The notes under the pieces: generated by a model
What the model was told of the DNA's origin: nothing
Databases searched by the model: none
Seen by the model: only the letters and a program-made list of their open reading frames with translations
Part shown: piece after piece, positions 50,696 to 59,994 of the stretch
Layout: the number at the start of each line of letters is the position of its first letter
Position numbering within the stretch: the stretch's first letter is position 1
Source of the DNA: CALDTK01 sp965215215
Lineage (GTDB): Bacteria; Bacteroidota; Bacteroidia; Chitinophagales; Saprospiraceae
NCBI GenBank assembly: GCA_965215215.1
Contig: OZ244043.1
Span: 2,356,001-2,420,000 of the forward strand
DNA: 64,000 bases
Direction of reading: 5' to 3'
Program-made: the position numbers and the translations under genes

Positions 50696-51825
50696 ACGAT
50701 CCCCTTCGTCGTCGGTAAACCTTCGTCCTCCAGGTCCACCCGCAACGCCATGCGTACCGCCCGCGCGAACGCCTTGAAGATCGACTCGATCATGTGGTGC
50801 GCGTTGTCGCCCGTGCAGCGCACGTTGAGGTTGCAGCGCGCCGCATCCGAGAAGCTCTTGAAGAAGTGACTCACCATCTCGGTCGGCACGTCGCCCACGC
50901 GCTCGCGGGCAAACCGCACGTCCCACACCAGCCAGGGCCGCCCGCCGAAGTCCACGCTCACCTGCGCCTCCGCGTCGTCCATCGGCAGCGCGAAGCCGTA
51001 GCGCATCAGTCCGCGCTTGTCGCCTAGGCCTCGCGCGAAGGCCTCCCCGAGCGCCAGACCGGTATCCTCGATGGTGTGGTGCTCGTCGATGTGGAGATCG
51101 CCCACGGCCTTGATCGCGAGGTCGACGCCCCCGTGCCGCGCGATCTGGTCGAGCATGTGGTCGAAGAAGTGCAGTCCCGTCGAAATGTCCGCGCGCCCCT
51201 CGCCGTCGAGGTCGAGCTCCACGCTGATGTCCGTCTCTTTCGTCTTACGCGCGTGCCGCACGCCCCGGGATCGCTTGCGCAAAAACGCGTGGACGTCCGA
51301 CCAATCGTCCGTCTTCAGCGAAATGACCTCATCGAGGGCGGCCTGCTCCCCACTCACCTCTTCGTTCCCCAGGCCGCTGGCGCCAATCAGGATCCCCCGC
51401 GCCCCGAGGTTTCGCGCGAGCGCCATGTCCGTGAGTCGATCGCCGATCACGAAGCTGTTGCCGAGATCGAATTCGCCGTTCGTGTAGTGGGTCAGCAGTC
51501 CGGTATTCGGCTTGCGCGTGGGCGCATTATCCCGCGCGAAAGTTCGGTCGATAATTACCTCGTCGAACTCGATCCCTTCGCCCGCGAGCGCGCGCACGAT
51601 CACCTCCTGTACCGGCCAAAAATCACCCTCCGGGAAGCTGTCCGTGCCCAGACCATCCTGGTTGGTCACCATCACCAACCGGTAGGGCGTCTCGCGCGCG
51701 ATCCGACCGAGGTGCCGAAACACCCCCGGGTAAAACACGAGCTTGTCCACCGCGTTGAGCTGCTGATCCGGCGGCTCGAGGACCAGGGTTCCGTCGCGGT
51801 CGATGAAGAGAATCGGAGTCGCCAT
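50692..51825 (-). CDS. hisB: Bifunctional histidinol-phosphatase/imidazoleglycerol-phosphate dehydratase
   Basis: 377 residues, full length for the fused enzyme of histidine biosynthesis. Residues 1-165 are a HAD phosphatase (ILFIDRDGTLVLEPP with the catalytic Asp pair, VMVTNQDGLGTDSFPEG, RKPNTGLL, FVIGDRLTDMALA). Residues ~185-377 are the dehydratase (ISTGLHFFDHMLDQIARHG, DLHIDEHHTIEDTGLALG, NAHHMIESIFKAFARALR-like). ATG 51825 is chosen because an upstream in-frame extension lacks coding character and overlaps the next gene. No other his genes are adjacent. Confidence 0.95.
   Translation of the reverse strand: MATPILFIDRDGTLVLEPPDQQLNAVDKLVFYPGVFRHLGRIARETPYRLVMVTNQDGLGTDSFPEGDFWPVQEVIVRALAGEGIEFDEVIIDRTFARDNAPTRKPNTGLLTHYTNGEFDLGNSFVIGDRLTDMALARNLGARGILIGASGLGNEEVSGEQAALDEVISLKTDDWSDVHAFLRKRSRGVRHARKTKETDISVELDLDGEGRADISTGLHFFDHMLDQIARHGGVDLAIKAVGDLHIDEHHTIEDTGLALGEAFARGLGDKRGLMRYGFALPMDDAEAQVSVDFGGRPWLVWDVRFARERVGDVPTEMVSHFFKSFSDAARCNLNVRCTGDNAHHMIESIFKAFARAVRMALRVDLEDEGLPTTKGIV
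51272..51286 (-). repeat. GNAA mini-hairpin repeat, TGC/GCG stem
   Basis: Minus strand GTTTTTGCGCAAGCG: loop GCAA, two Watson-Crick pairs and an outer T-G wobble. Sense within hisB. Confidence 0.65.
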
Positions 51826-51857
51826 GCGGCGAAGATGCGCGTTGGCGACCGAGCGAT

Positions 51858-52184
51858 CTAAGCGTTCGCACTCCGCTCGTACACGTCTTGCAGCTCCGGG
51901 TGCTTCGCGAATTGCGCCACCGCGTAGGGGCAGGTCGCCTCCACCACCACGTCGTGCTCCCGTGCCCACTGCACGAGGTTTTGCAGCAGCAGCATACCCA
52001 CGCCCTCGCCCTGCATGTCGGGCTTCACCTCGGTGTGGTCGACGTTGATGCGCTTCGCGTCGAGGTGGTGGTAGGTCATCCGCGCGAAGGGCTGGGCGTT
52101 GCCGCCGTTCTCGCTCGGGACGTAGGCCATGCCGGTGCCGTCGTCGTTGCGCTGGAAGTGAACGTGCAGGGTGGAGCTGGGCAT
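51858..52184 (-). CDS. Small GNAT-like N-acetyltransferase (COG2388 type)
   Basis: 108 residues. The compact family with motif MTYHHLDAKRINVDHTEVKPD, MQGEGVGMLLLQNLVQWAR (acetyl-CoA-binding Gly-rich loop) and VVVEATCPYAVAQFAKHPE (CPY) is clear. Homologues are short GNAT proteins of unknown acceptor; human NATD1 is related. Cytoplasmic, monocistronic; 32 bases separate it from hisB. Confidence 0.9.
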   Translation of the reverse strand: MPSSTLHVHFQRNDDGTGMAYVPSENGGNAQPFARMTYHHLDAKRINVDHTEVKPDMQGEGVGMLLLQNLVQWAREHDVVVEATCPYAVAQFAKHPELQDVYERSANA

Positions 52185-52270
52185 CTTGATTCGTCTTTGG
52201 CCTCAAGCAACGCACCGCACCGGGCACATTGTTGGGTCGATTTACCGGCGCCGGTGGTTTACTTGCCGCC

Positions 52271-53827
52271 ATGAGGTCAACCGTGTCCGCCGCCGCCCTG
52301 CTCCTCCTCGCCGCTTTCGCGAAAACAACTCCCGGGCTACGCGCCCAGACCAGCAGCGGATTCGAGGGCCCTGACGCCTACATGTCGATCGAACAACTCA
52401 GAGCCGGCTACGCGAACGGCGATTTTACCGTCGGCGAGGTGGTCGATTTCTACCTCGAACGCGAACAGGACCTAGACGGCGACTACCACGCCGTGATCGG
52501 CGTGAATCCGCGTGTGCAGCAGCAGGCGAAGGCGCTCGACAGCCTCCTCGCGCTCGGCCAAACCGAGGGTGCCCTGTTCGGCGTCCCCGTCTGGCTCAAA
52601 GACAACATCGAGACCGCCGACGGTCAGCCGACCACGGCGGGGGCCCGGGTTTTGGCGGAAGCCGACGCGGGGCGCGACAGCGAGGTCGCGCGCCGCCTGC
52701 GCGAAGCGGGTGCCGTCGTCCTCGGCAAAACCAACCTGAGCGAGTGGGCCAACTTCCACTCCACGTTCTCCTCCTCGGGCCAGTCGGGCGTCGGCGGCCA
52801 AACCCGCAACGCGGTCGACACCACCCGCAGCCCCTGCGGCTCTTCGGCCGGCTCGGCGGTGGCCGTGGCGCTCGGCTACGCCCCCCTGGCCGTCGGGACC
52901 GAGACCAACGGCTCCATCGTGTGCCCGGCGCACGCCAACGGCATCGTGGGCATCAAGCCCACCGTCGGCCTGCTCTCGCGCCGGGGGATCATCCCGATCT
53001 CCGAGAGCCAGGATACGCCCGGACCGATGGCGCGCTCGGTCGCGGACGCGGCGGCCGGACTCAACGCCATGCAGGGTACTGACGCCGGGGACGACTACAC
53101 CGCCGCGGCCGCGGCGTACGTCGATCGCGACTACACCGCTTCGCTACGTGGGGCGGGGGCATTACGGGGCAAACGCCTCGGTCTCTTCACCGCGCCCCTC
53201 GGCAATCACTTTCGGGTGGATACGCTCGTGCGCCGGACGGTCCGCCGCTTGGAGGCCGCCGGCGCCACCGTCATCGAGATCGACACCCTCGAGCGCGCGG
53301 GCCTCGGCTCGCAGAGCTTCGATATCCTCCTCTACGAATTCAAAGACGGCGTCAACGCCTACCTCCGGTCCCTGCCCGCCGACGCCCGCCCCTACGACAG
53401 CCTCGGCGCCATCGTGGCGGCCGTGGACGCGAGCCCCGCCGACATGCGCTACTTCGACCACGAGCTGCTCCGGATGGCGAACGCTAAAGGGCCGCTCACC
53501 GACTCGGCGTACTTAGCTGCCCGCGAAAACGCGAGTCGGATCGAAGGCGCCGAGGGCATCGACCGCGTGATGGACTCGCTCAACCTCGACGCCCTCATCG
53601 CGCCCACCGGCGGCCCGGCCTGGAAGATCGACGGCATCAACGGCGACAACTTTTCGCTCGGTTCTTCCACGCCGGCCGCCGTGGCCGGCTACCCCAATAT
53701 CACCGTACCGATGGGCGACGTCGAGGGGCTGCCCGTGGGCATGAGCTTTTTCGGTAAGGCCTGGAGCGAGCCGGCGCTCATCGAGGTAGCGAGCGCCTGG
53801 GAGGATTTGCGCGCGAAGGGGGAGTAA
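52271..53827 (+). CDS. Exported amidase-signature enzyme
   Basis: 518 residues from ATG 52271, with a signal peptide (STVSAAALLLLAAFAKTTPG). The catalytic Lys is in VPVWLKDNIETADGQPTTAGA, the cis-Ser and nucleophile Ser are in SPCGSSAGSAVAVALGYAPL and TETNGSIVCPAHANGIVGI. It hydrolyses a C-N amide bond of an unidentified substrate, probably in the periplasm. The second half is as long as in other secreted amidases. Two mini-hairpin repeats lie in it, one inside the signal-peptide coding region. Confidence 0.93.
   Translation: MRSTVSAAALLLLAAFAKTTPGLRAQTSSGFEGPDAYMSIEQLRAGYANGDFTVGEVVDFYLEREQDLDGDYHAVIGVNPRVQQQAKALDSLLALGQTEGALFGVPVWLKDNIETADGQPTTAGARVLAEADAGRDSEVARRLREAGAVVLGKTNLSEWANFHSTFSSSGQSGVGGQTRNAVDTTRSPCGSSAGSAVAVALGYAPLAVGTETNGSIVCPAHANGIVGIKPTVGLLSRRGIIPISESQDTPGPMARSVADAAAGLNAMQGTDAGDDYTAAAAAYVDRDYTASLRGAGALRGKRLGLFTAPLGNHFRVDTLVRRTVRRLEAAGATVIEIDTLERAGLGSQSFDILLYEFKDGVNAYLRSLPADARPYDSLGAIVAAVDASPADMRYFDHELLRMANAKGPLTDSAYLAARENASRIEGAEGIDRVMDSLNLDALIAPTGGPAWKIDGINGDNFSLGSSTPAAVAGYPNITVPMGDVEGLPVGMSFFGKAWSEPALIEVASAWEDLRAKGE
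52312..52326 (-). repeat. GNAA mini-hairpin repeat, CGC/GCG stem
   Basis: Minus strand GTTTTCGCGAAAGCG, in the signal-peptide region of the amidase gene (reads AAFAKT). Confidence 0.85.
52649..52663 (+). repeat. GNAA mini-hairpin repeat
   Basis: GTTTTGGCGGAAGCC in the amidase gene (reads VLAEAD), opposite orientation to the copy at 52312. Confidence 0.85.
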
Positions 53828-53838
53828 GTCCCGGGAGC

Positions 53839-54636
53839 TCAGGCCCGACGCTCGGTCGCCCGCTCGAACTCGCGCTGAGTTTCGGCGGCCTCGGTCCCCA
53901 TCCACCGGTCCCAGAAGGTAAAGTACAGCCCGTAATTCTTGGTGAAGCGCGTGTGGTGCAGGCTGTGGTGCGTGGCCCCGATCCACTGTTTCCCGAACCA
54001 GTGCCGGTAGCTGCCGCGCGGGTAGAGCTCCACGCCCAGGTGGTTCACGATGGCCGAGAGCGTCATCAGCATCAGCCAGAATACCACCACCGCGCCGTGC
54101 ATCGGCACGAGCATCAGGATCACCGGGATCACGGCCGCCTGCAGGATCGCCTCACCGGGGTCGAAGGCGAAGGAGGTCCAGGCGCTCGTCTCCACCGAGT
54201 CGTGGTGCCCGCGGTGCAGCCACGGGTACACGCGCGGGCGGTGCATCCAGCGGTGCAGCCAGTAGTAGTAGGTTTCGTGGAGCGGCATGGCCGCCGCGAG
54301 GCTCACCGGCAGCCACCAAAGGGGGTAGGCGCGTACGTCGAGGTACACGCGGAGGTAGCCGCCCTGCCAGGCGCCGAGGAGCACGGCGGTACTCACGCCG
54401 AAGATTACCGAGGTCCCGAGCGCGTACCGCAACTCGCGTCGGGTCTGGTCTTTTCGTCGACCCCGTCCGGCGATTTCGAGTCGCCTTCCGTCAAAACGCC
54501 CCCCGCTTCCCCCCCGCTTGAACACCCACTCCGCGAAGCCCGCGATCAGGGCGTAGCGCGCGAAAAGCAGGAGGCCGGCTGCCGCGCTGAGCCCGAGCCA
54601 CGTTTGCCAGTTACTTAAGTCGAGGGAGAGTTCCAT
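53839..54636 (-). CDS. Sterol desaturase/fatty acid hydroxylase family protein
   Basis: 265 residues from ATG 54636 with four to five membrane helices. The di-iron histidine clusters are in order: HETYYYWLHRWMH (residues ~125-137), LHRGHHDS (~147-152), and THHSLHHTRFTKNYG (~220-233). The family introduces hydroxyl groups or double bonds into lipids at the inner membrane; candidates include sphingolipid, hopanoid and carotenoid modification in Bacteroidota. A preceding in-frame region is rejected as upstream of the recognisable start. Divergent from the disulfide-reductase-like gene, with an 88-base gap. Confidence 0.88.
   Translation of the reverse strand: MELSLDLSNWQTWLGLSAAAGLLLFARYALIAGFAEWVFKRGGSGGRFDGRRLEIAGRGRRKDQTRRELRYALGTSVIFGVSTAVLLGAWQGGYLRVYLDVRAYPLWWLPVSLAAAMPLHETYYYWLHRWMHRPRVYPWLHRGHHDSVETSAWTSFAFDPGEAILQAAVIPVILMLVPMHGAVVVFWLMLMTLSAIVNHLGVELYPRGSYRHWFGKQWIGATHHSLHHTRFTKNYGLYFTFWDRWMGTEAAETQREFERATERRA
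54483..54497 (-). repeat. Mini-hairpin repeat, imperfect stem
   Basis: Minus strand GTTTTGACGGAAGGC: loop GGAA, outer G/C pair and inner C/G pair formed, middle A/G not paired. In the hydroxylase gene. Confidence 0.55.
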
Positions 54637-54724
54637 GCGTCTTCGCAAAGGTGCGTGTCGAATGCCACACCTACTAGGTGGCGGCGGGGTCCAACCAAAA
54701 CCTGACTCGGACCTTGTACTCAGC

Positions 54725-56083
54725 ATGCCCAAAGAGTTTGATGTTTTTATCGTCGGTGGCGGTCCGGCCGGACAAACGCTCGCCAACGCTTGCCACGCCG
54801 GCGGACTGCGCGTCGGGATCACCGAGAACCGCGGCTACTCCGGAACCTGCGGCCTCCGCGGTTGCGACCCGAAACGCGTGATGGGTACCGCCGTCGAGGC
54901 CGTCGACCACGTGGATCGACTCCGCGGTCACGGGGTAAACGGTCGGGTGGACCTCGACTGGACCGAGATGCACGCGTTCGTAGACTCCTTCATCGACGGT
55001 AAGCCCGCGCGCGCCCGCCGGGCCCTCGAGGAGGAGGGCATTACCACCTTCACCGATACCGCTTGTTTTACCGGGCCGAAGGCGCTCAAGGTGGGGGAGC
55101 ACACGGTGGAGGCGAAGCACATCGTGCTCGCTACCGGGCAGCACCCCGCGCCACTCGACATCCCGGGCGACGAGCACGCGCTAACCAGCGACGACTTCCA
55201 CCGGCTCGACCAGCTCCCCGAGCGCGTTCTCTTCGTCGGCGGCGGTTACATCGGACTGGAGAGCGCGCACATCGCCGCCCGGGCCGGGAGGGAGGTCACC
55301 ATCCTAAACAACGACGACGATCCCCTCCCCATGTTCGAGACCGATCTTGCCAACTCCCTGCTCAAAGTGACCACGGACGAACTCGGGATCAAACTCGTGC
55401 TCAACTGTCGGGCCAAAGCGATCGAGCGAATCGGCACCGGTTTTCGCGTAAGCGCGGAGGATGCGGACGGGCGGAAGCAGCACTTCGAGGTAGACCTCGT
55501 CTTCAATACGGCGGGGCGTACGGCGACGTTCGAGAGCCTCGATCTGGAGTCCGCCGGAATCGAAGCGAGTCCGAAGGGGATCCCGGTGGACGAGTACCTC
55601 CGGGTGAAGGATCGTCCGAACGTCTACGCCATCGGTGACATCGCGGACTCCGACGGACCGCCCCTGACCCCGGTCGCCGAGCTGGACGCCAAAGCGCTCG
55701 CAAAAACGCTCGTCGATGGCGAACTCACCCGACCGGATTACAGCGGACTTTCTACCGCCGTGTACACCCTGCCCGAGTTGGCGATGGTCGGGCTCACCGA
55801 GAAGGAAGCCCGCGACAGGGGCTACGAGGTCGAGGTAAAAGCGGACCTCGACGCCACGCACATCTACAACGCCCGCCGCACCAAAGCACGAGCTTGCGCC
55901 TACAAAACGATCGTCGACGCCAAAACCGGAAAGCTCCTCGGAGCCCATCTGCTCGGCCCGCACGCCTCCGAAGCGATCAATATTTTCGCCCTCGCCATCC
56001 GAGCCGGACTTCAGGCCTCGCTGTTGCGGGACACCCCCTGGGCTTACCCAACCTGGGGAAGCGACGTATCGCGGATGGTCTGA
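54725..56083 (+). CDS. Glutathione-reductase-like flavoprotein lacking the C-terminal His-Glu pair
   Basis: 452 residues. FAD site FDVFIVGGGPAGQTLANAC, redox disulfide SGTCGLRGCDPKRVMG (C-x4-C), second GxGxxG RVLFVGGGYIGLESAHIAA for NAD(P)H and NVYAIGDIAD complete the class I pyridine-nucleotide-disulfide oxidoreductase plan. The C-terminal dimerisation domain is present (STAVYTLPELAMVGLTEKE), but where HPTxxE normally supplies the catalytic His-Glu, the sequence is WAYPTWGSDVSRMV: Tyr replaces His and the Glu is gone. It thus probably reduces something other than a disulfide such as glutathione. Substrate unknown; cytoplasmic. Confidence 0.88.
   Translation: MPKEFDVFIVGGGPAGQTLANACHAGGLRVGITENRGYSGTCGLRGCDPKRVMGTAVEAVDHVDRLRGHGVNGRVDLDWTEMHAFVDSFIDGKPARARRALEEEGITTFTDTACFTGPKALKVGEHTVEAKHIVLATGQHPAPLDIPGDEHALTSDDFHRLDQLPERVLFVGGGYIGLESAHIAARAGREVTILNNDDDPLPMFETDLANSLLKVTTDELGIKLVLNCRAKAIERIGTGFRVSAEDADGRKQHFEVDLVFNTAGRTATFESLDLESAGIEASPKGIPVDEYLRVKDRPNVYAIGDIADSDGPPLTPVAELDAKALAKTLVDGELTRPDYSGLSTAVYTLPELAMVGLTEKEARDRGYEVEVKADLDATHIYNARRTKARACAYKTIVDAKTGKLLGAHLLGPHASEAINIFALAIRAGLQASLLRDTPWAYPTWGSDVSRMV
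55440..55454 (+). repeat. GNAA mini-hairpin repeat, CGC/GCG stem
   Basis: GTTTTCGCGTAAGCG: compensated stem, loop GTAA. Sense in the flavoprotein gene (reads GFRVSA). Confidence 0.8.
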
Positions 56084-56098
56084 CGCTCCCTCGGGAAA

Positions 56099-56149
56099 CG
56101 CCCCCCTACAAGGCCAGCGGGGGCACTTTCTCGTTCGCTGGAGGGGGCG
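56099..56149. terminator. Bidirectional terminator hairpin
   Basis: CGCCCCC pairs with GGGGGCG and CCAGCG with CGCTGG between converging genes (stops at 56083 and 56152), with internal unpaired bases and a 16-base loop. Confidence 0.55.
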
Positions 56150-56151
56150 AA

Positions 56152-58290
56152 CTAATTCTTTACGACTTTCGACGTGGTGGACCTACCGTCTATCGATACG
56201 CGCACGAGATAGGTACCGCTGCTCGAGAGCACGTCGGTGTCTCGGAGCGGAATGCTGTGGGTGCCCCGGGTGAGGGTACCCGTGAAAATCGTTTCGGATT
56301 GACCCAAGAGGTTACTTAGGGTTACCGTTGCCCGCTCTGCCCCACGGGTTACGATCCGGATCTCCGAGGAAGCTTGAATCGGGTTGGGAGCGATGCTGAT
56401 TTCATCCGTTGCACTTCGGCTGTCGAGCTGGTTGACCGACGGGGCCGCGTTCCACCGATTGTTGTAGTAGTACGGCTCGTCGCGGCAGGTATAAAGGTCC
56501 GCCGTTTGGTCCCGCCCACCGTTGCTGAAGATAACGTTCGAACACTCGGTATCCGCTAGCGTGTACCTGTACCAACCGTCGCCGGTGGCCTCTAGCTCAG
56601 CTCCGGGCCACGCACCCGAGGTAGCCGTGCCTTCCGACCAGGTGTAGATCGAAGTGTAGTCTCGTACGTACACGGTGAGATCGTCGGTCGGCGGATCTCG
56701 TAGTGGATCCGTAGCAAACCACTGTCCTTCGTAGTAGTAAGGTTTGTCGCTACACGTTTCTAGATCGGCGGTCTGAGCGCTTCCGTTGTCGCTGAAGATA
56801 ACGTTCGAGCATTCTCCGGGAACACGCGCCGTTTGCCACGCGCCCTGGGTAACGGTAGCTGTACCCGGCCACGCTCCCGACGTCGCCTGGCCGTCGTCAT
56901 CCCAAGTGTAGATCGTTCGGAAACCTCGTGCGTACACCTTGAAGGAGGTGTCCGGGTTGGGGGGATTCGGGGGAGGGGGAGGATTAGCATTGCCCCCGGT
57001 ACTCCAAACGGCGTAATCGCTGCCTGAGGTGCGCAACGCCCAGTCTTCGCCGTTGGGGGTCCAATCTCCTGGGCCCAGTTTCATCGCCAGTGTGCCGCCT
57101 CTACCCTCGACGTAAGCGGCGTACAAATCGCTACGCGATTGGTCGATCGTGATCGGGGATCCCGAAAACACCCGTACGCTCTTGCGGATGGCGATCAACT
57201 CCTCGATGGCGCTGCGGACGACCGCGCCTCCCCCGAAGAGGTGCGTCCAAAAAACCATGGGGTTGCCCGGGTGGGTCAGGATGTATGCGTACCCCTTGCG
57301 CAAGCTGGCTTGATCGCTCGGGAAGACGTAATTCGACCCGCAGCACTGCTGCGCGAGGCCGGTATCGTGGTTGTCTAAAAAAGTAACCGACTTCGAAGGA
57401 TTTACGCCGATCATTCCCGAAGGATTCCCCGCACCGTCCCTCAAGCCCGAGAAGTCGTTGTTCCTAACGGCGTTCTGCAGACTGACCTTGGTGTTGAAGT
57501 CGAAGGCCGAGGAGGACTGTTGCGTTGCGTTAACGAAGTTGTTCGTTTGTACGCGACTACTTTCCAGTAGTTCACCGACCGCGAAATACGGGCTGGTCGC
57601 GTCGTTGTACGTCTTGTTGTAGATGGGATTGTAGCCGTGTACGAAATCATAGCGCCACCCGTCGAAGCCGAGGTCGTTCCTGAGGAAATTCATCCACGCG
57701 ATGATCTCCTCTCGCACCGCCGGGTTTTCGTGGTCGAGGTCCCGGGCGGCGGCGAAGGTCCCGTTGGAGCCGTCGGCTTTGAGGTCACGACCGGGCACGA
57801 AATCACCGTTGCGACTAAACTCGACGGGGAAGTCGACGAAGCTCCGCCCCTCGTCGTCTGCCGTGATAAACGTGGTCGGCCAGGCTGGATTCGTGAAGTT
57901 GACGGCATCCTGCGATCCCACCCTGTGGTTAATGACCACGTCGCTGAGGACCTTCAGCCCGTCGTCGTGGTAGGCTGAGATCAAGTCACGCAACTGCTGC
58001 TCGGTGCCGTAAGCGCTGTTGAAGTCGTACAGCTCCCGCGGCAGGTATCCCTGCGGGGCGGCCGAATTGCTGGGCGGCGGCATCCAGAGCACGTCGATAC
58101 CGGCACCGACGATAGCGCTCCGGGCGTCAGCTACAACATTATACCAAGTCCGACCGGCGGGTTGGTCCTGTACGTTCCAGTCGAACGCCTGAAACATGAC
58201 GTCCTCGTCCTGCGCGTACGTGGTGAAACTGAAGGTACAGAGGAGCGAAAACATCAGGAGTGATCCCACTCTATGGCAGCGAAGATTCAT
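56152..58290 (-). CDS. Secreted alpha-amylase (GH13) with two starch-binding modules and type IX sorting tail
   Basis: 712 residues. Signal peptide LLMFSLLCTFSFTTYAQ; GH13 catalytic domain ~28-420 with DVVINHRVGSQD (region I), GFDGWRYDFVHGY with the nucleophile Asp (region II), YFAVGELLES with the acid/base Glu (region III) and VTFLDNHDTG (region IV). Two tandem CBM26-like modules follow (both with TIYTWDD/SIYTWSE, SGAWPG and CSNVIFS), then a T9SS sorting domain (ISIAPNPIQASSEIRI to the end). It is expected to cut starch or glycogen at the cell surface. Bacterial amylases with two CBM26 plus T9SS tail are typical of polysaccharide-degrading Bacteroidota. Confidence 0.93.
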   Translation of the reverse strand: MNLRCHRVGSLLMFSLLCTFSFTTYAQDEDVMFQAFDWNVQDQPAGRTWYNVVADARSAIVGAGIDVLWMPPPSNSAAPQGYLPRELYDFNSAYGTEQQLRDLISAYHDDGLKVLSDVVINHRVGSQDAVNFTNPAWPTTFITADDEGRSFVDFPVEFSRNGDFVPGRDLKADGSNGTFAAARDLDHENPAVREEIIAWMNFLRNDLGFDGWRYDFVHGYNPIYNKTYNDATSPYFAVGELLESSRVQTNNFVNATQQSSSAFDFNTKVSLQNAVRNNDFSGLRDGAGNPSGMIGVNPSKSVTFLDNHDTGLAQQCCGSNYVFPSDQASLRKGYAYILTHPGNPMVFWTHLFGGGAVVRSAIEELIAIRKSVRVFSGSPITIDQSRSDLYAAYVEGRGGTLAMKLGPGDWTPNGEDWALRTSGSDYAVWSTGGNANPPPPPNPPNPDTSFKVYARGFRTIYTWDDDGQATSGAWPGTATVTQGAWQTARVPGECSNVIFSDNGSAQTADLETCSDKPYYYEGQWFATDPLRDPPTDDLTVYVRDYTSIYTWSEGTATSGAWPGAELEATGDGWYRYTLADTECSNVIFSNGGRDQTADLYTCRDEPYYYNNRWNAAPSVNQLDSRSATDEISIAPNPIQASSEIRIVTRGAERATVTLSNLLGQSETIFTGTLTRGTHSIPLRDTDVLSSSGTYLVRVSIDGRSTTSKVVKN

Positions 58291-58749
58291 AGTTAAATTT
58301 TGTATACAAGAAGTAGATCGTCTGAATATATGGTGGAGTCGCCTCTTTTGGTCGATATATATTCAAACGCCGTCAGACTTGCGCCGGGTAGCAATCGCAA
58401 ATACGTGCCGTCTGTCCGATCCCGGAGGCCCCCAGGCCGTGTCTGACAAACCCTCGCTTACTACCCCTCGCTTACTACGAGCGGCGAGATCTCCTCCTGC
58501 GCGTCATCGTACGACGCGAACGATGCTTCCGCATCTCCTTTCGTCACGCGCGCTCCGCTCGGCGGGAGATTCGCTCGCCCTCGCCGCGGCATGAGTTATC
58601 AGATACTGCGTACGCCTATCGGACGAGGGAGGCCGATAGGACCCGAACCCAGCTTAAAACGGCGTCTCGTAGAGTGTTCAGACGGGATAGTGGCGTTCTA
58701 AATACCACTGCGTATCCCGGGTTTAGGGAGTTCGGAGAAGCTTCATCTA
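58291..58749. other. Gene-free stretch upstream of the amylase
   Basis: About 460 bases without a convincing gene. It holds an inverted repeat GAATATAT/ATATATTC (58324-58331, 58357-58364) upstream of the amylase start, perhaps an operator, and a small hairpin CCTATCGG/CCGATAGG (58615-58640). Confidence 0.5.
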
Positions 58750-59994
58750 CTACACGCCATCGAGGAAGGCGGTGAGCTGCTCCTGCTTGGCCGTAAACGC
58801 CGAAAGCGCCTTATCGCTGAGGTGATTGCCGGTCGGTAGGTGGGCGCGCATGTGGTTTATCTGCCGGCCGTTGCGCCAGAACCGAAAGCACACGTGCGGG
58901 CCGCTAGAAAGCCCGGTAGAGCCGACGTAGCCGATGACCTGACCTTTCTTCACTTTGCTTCCCACGCGGATCCCGTGGGCGAAATCCTTCATGTGGAGGT
59001 ACTGCGACTGGTAGGTGCCGTCGTGGCGGATCTTCACGTAGTTACCGTTGGTGCGCGTCTGGTCGCGGGCGATCACCACGCCGTCGCTCACCGAGATAAT
59101 GGGTGTACCGTAAGCCGCGGCGAAGTCGGTCCCGTAGTGCGGCTTCACGTACTTGAGCACGGGGTGGCGGCGCTTGAGGTCGTAGCTACTCGAAATCCAG
59201 CTGCCGGGGGCGGGGTTGAGTAAGAAGGTAGGCTGGGCGGGGGTGCCGTCGGGCCGGAAGAACCCTTCGACGTCGAGCGAGTCGTCGGTGAAGCGAATGG
59301 CGTCGCGCTGCTCGCCGTCCACCCGGTAGCGGATGGCTTCGATGTTGCCGTAGCCCAAGATGGAGCCTGCTTCGTCGAGCTTGATGGGGTAGATGAGCTG
59401 CACGATGCCGCTGGTGAAGCGAGTGTCGAGGGGCAAATCCCGCCCGAGGGCGCGTCGTACCTGCTCCGAGAGTTCGGGGGCCAGCTCGGCGCGCGCGAGC
59501 GTGGCCTCGAGATCGTCCTGGAAATAGAGCGCTAGGTCGCGATACTCGGCCTGCACCTCGTCGCGATTGAGGATGGTGAGCCGTTTGGCGCCCGGTTCCA
59601 CGCGAGCGAACTCGTGGTCGTTGAGCTCGATGGCGAGGTGGAGCGGCTCGCCGTTGCGGTCGAGGAAGGAGGCTACTCTCCGCCCGGCGAGTGAGGTGTA
59701 CACGCTGCGTGCGTGCGCCTGCTCCTCGAGCGCGCGGGCCACCTTCCGCTTCATGCCAACCCCTTCGAGTAGGTCGGCCACCGTGGTCGTCGAGTCGGTA
59801 ATCGTGGTCACTTCGTAATCGGCGAAGCGCTCCAATTCCAAGCCGTAGCGAACGGTTGGTACGATAAGTGTAAAGGAGCTGATGGTACGCTCGTGGCGAA
59901 AGCTGAAGCTGGAGAGTGTCCCCACGCAGACCATAGCGCAAAATCCTAACGATGCTGCGAGCAGTTGCGGCGTACGAAAATGGAAGAGCTTCAA
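58750..59994 (-). CDS. M23-family peptidoglycan endopeptidase
   Basis: 414 residues with an N-terminal membrane or signal segment (LLAASLGFCAMVCVGTLSSF). The C-terminal LytM/M23 domain shows HYGTDFAAAYGTPIISVSDGV (HxxxD), SQYLHMKDF (LHL-like HxH region) and VGSTGLSSGPHVCFRFW with the last zinc-ligand His. The N-terminal two thirds, including DYEVTTITDSTTTVADLLEGV and RALGRDLPLDTRFTSG, is the usual regulatory region of MepM-like enzymes. It should cleave peptide cross-links in peptidoglycan during growth. Role inferred from family. Confidence 0.9.
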   Translation of the reverse strand: MKLFHFRTPQLLAASLGFCAMVCVGTLSSFSFRHERTISSFTLIVPTVRYGLELERFADYEVTTITDSTTTVADLLEGVGMKRKVARALEEQAHARSVYTSLAGRRVASFLDRNGEPLHLAIELNDHEFARVEPGAKRLTILNRDEVQAEYRDLALYFQDDLEATLARAELAPELSEQVRRALGRDLPLDTRFTSGIVQLIYPIKLDEAGSILGYGNIEAIRYRVDGEQRDAIRFTDDSLDVEGFFRPDGTPAQPTFLLNPAPGSWISSSYDLKRRHPVLKYVKPHYGTDFAAAYGTPIISVSDGVVIARDQTRTNGNYVKIRHDGTYQSQYLHMKDFAHGIRVGSKVKKGQVIGYVGSTGLSSGPHVCFRFWRNGRQINHMRAHLPTGNHLSDKALSAFTAKQEQLTAFLDGV

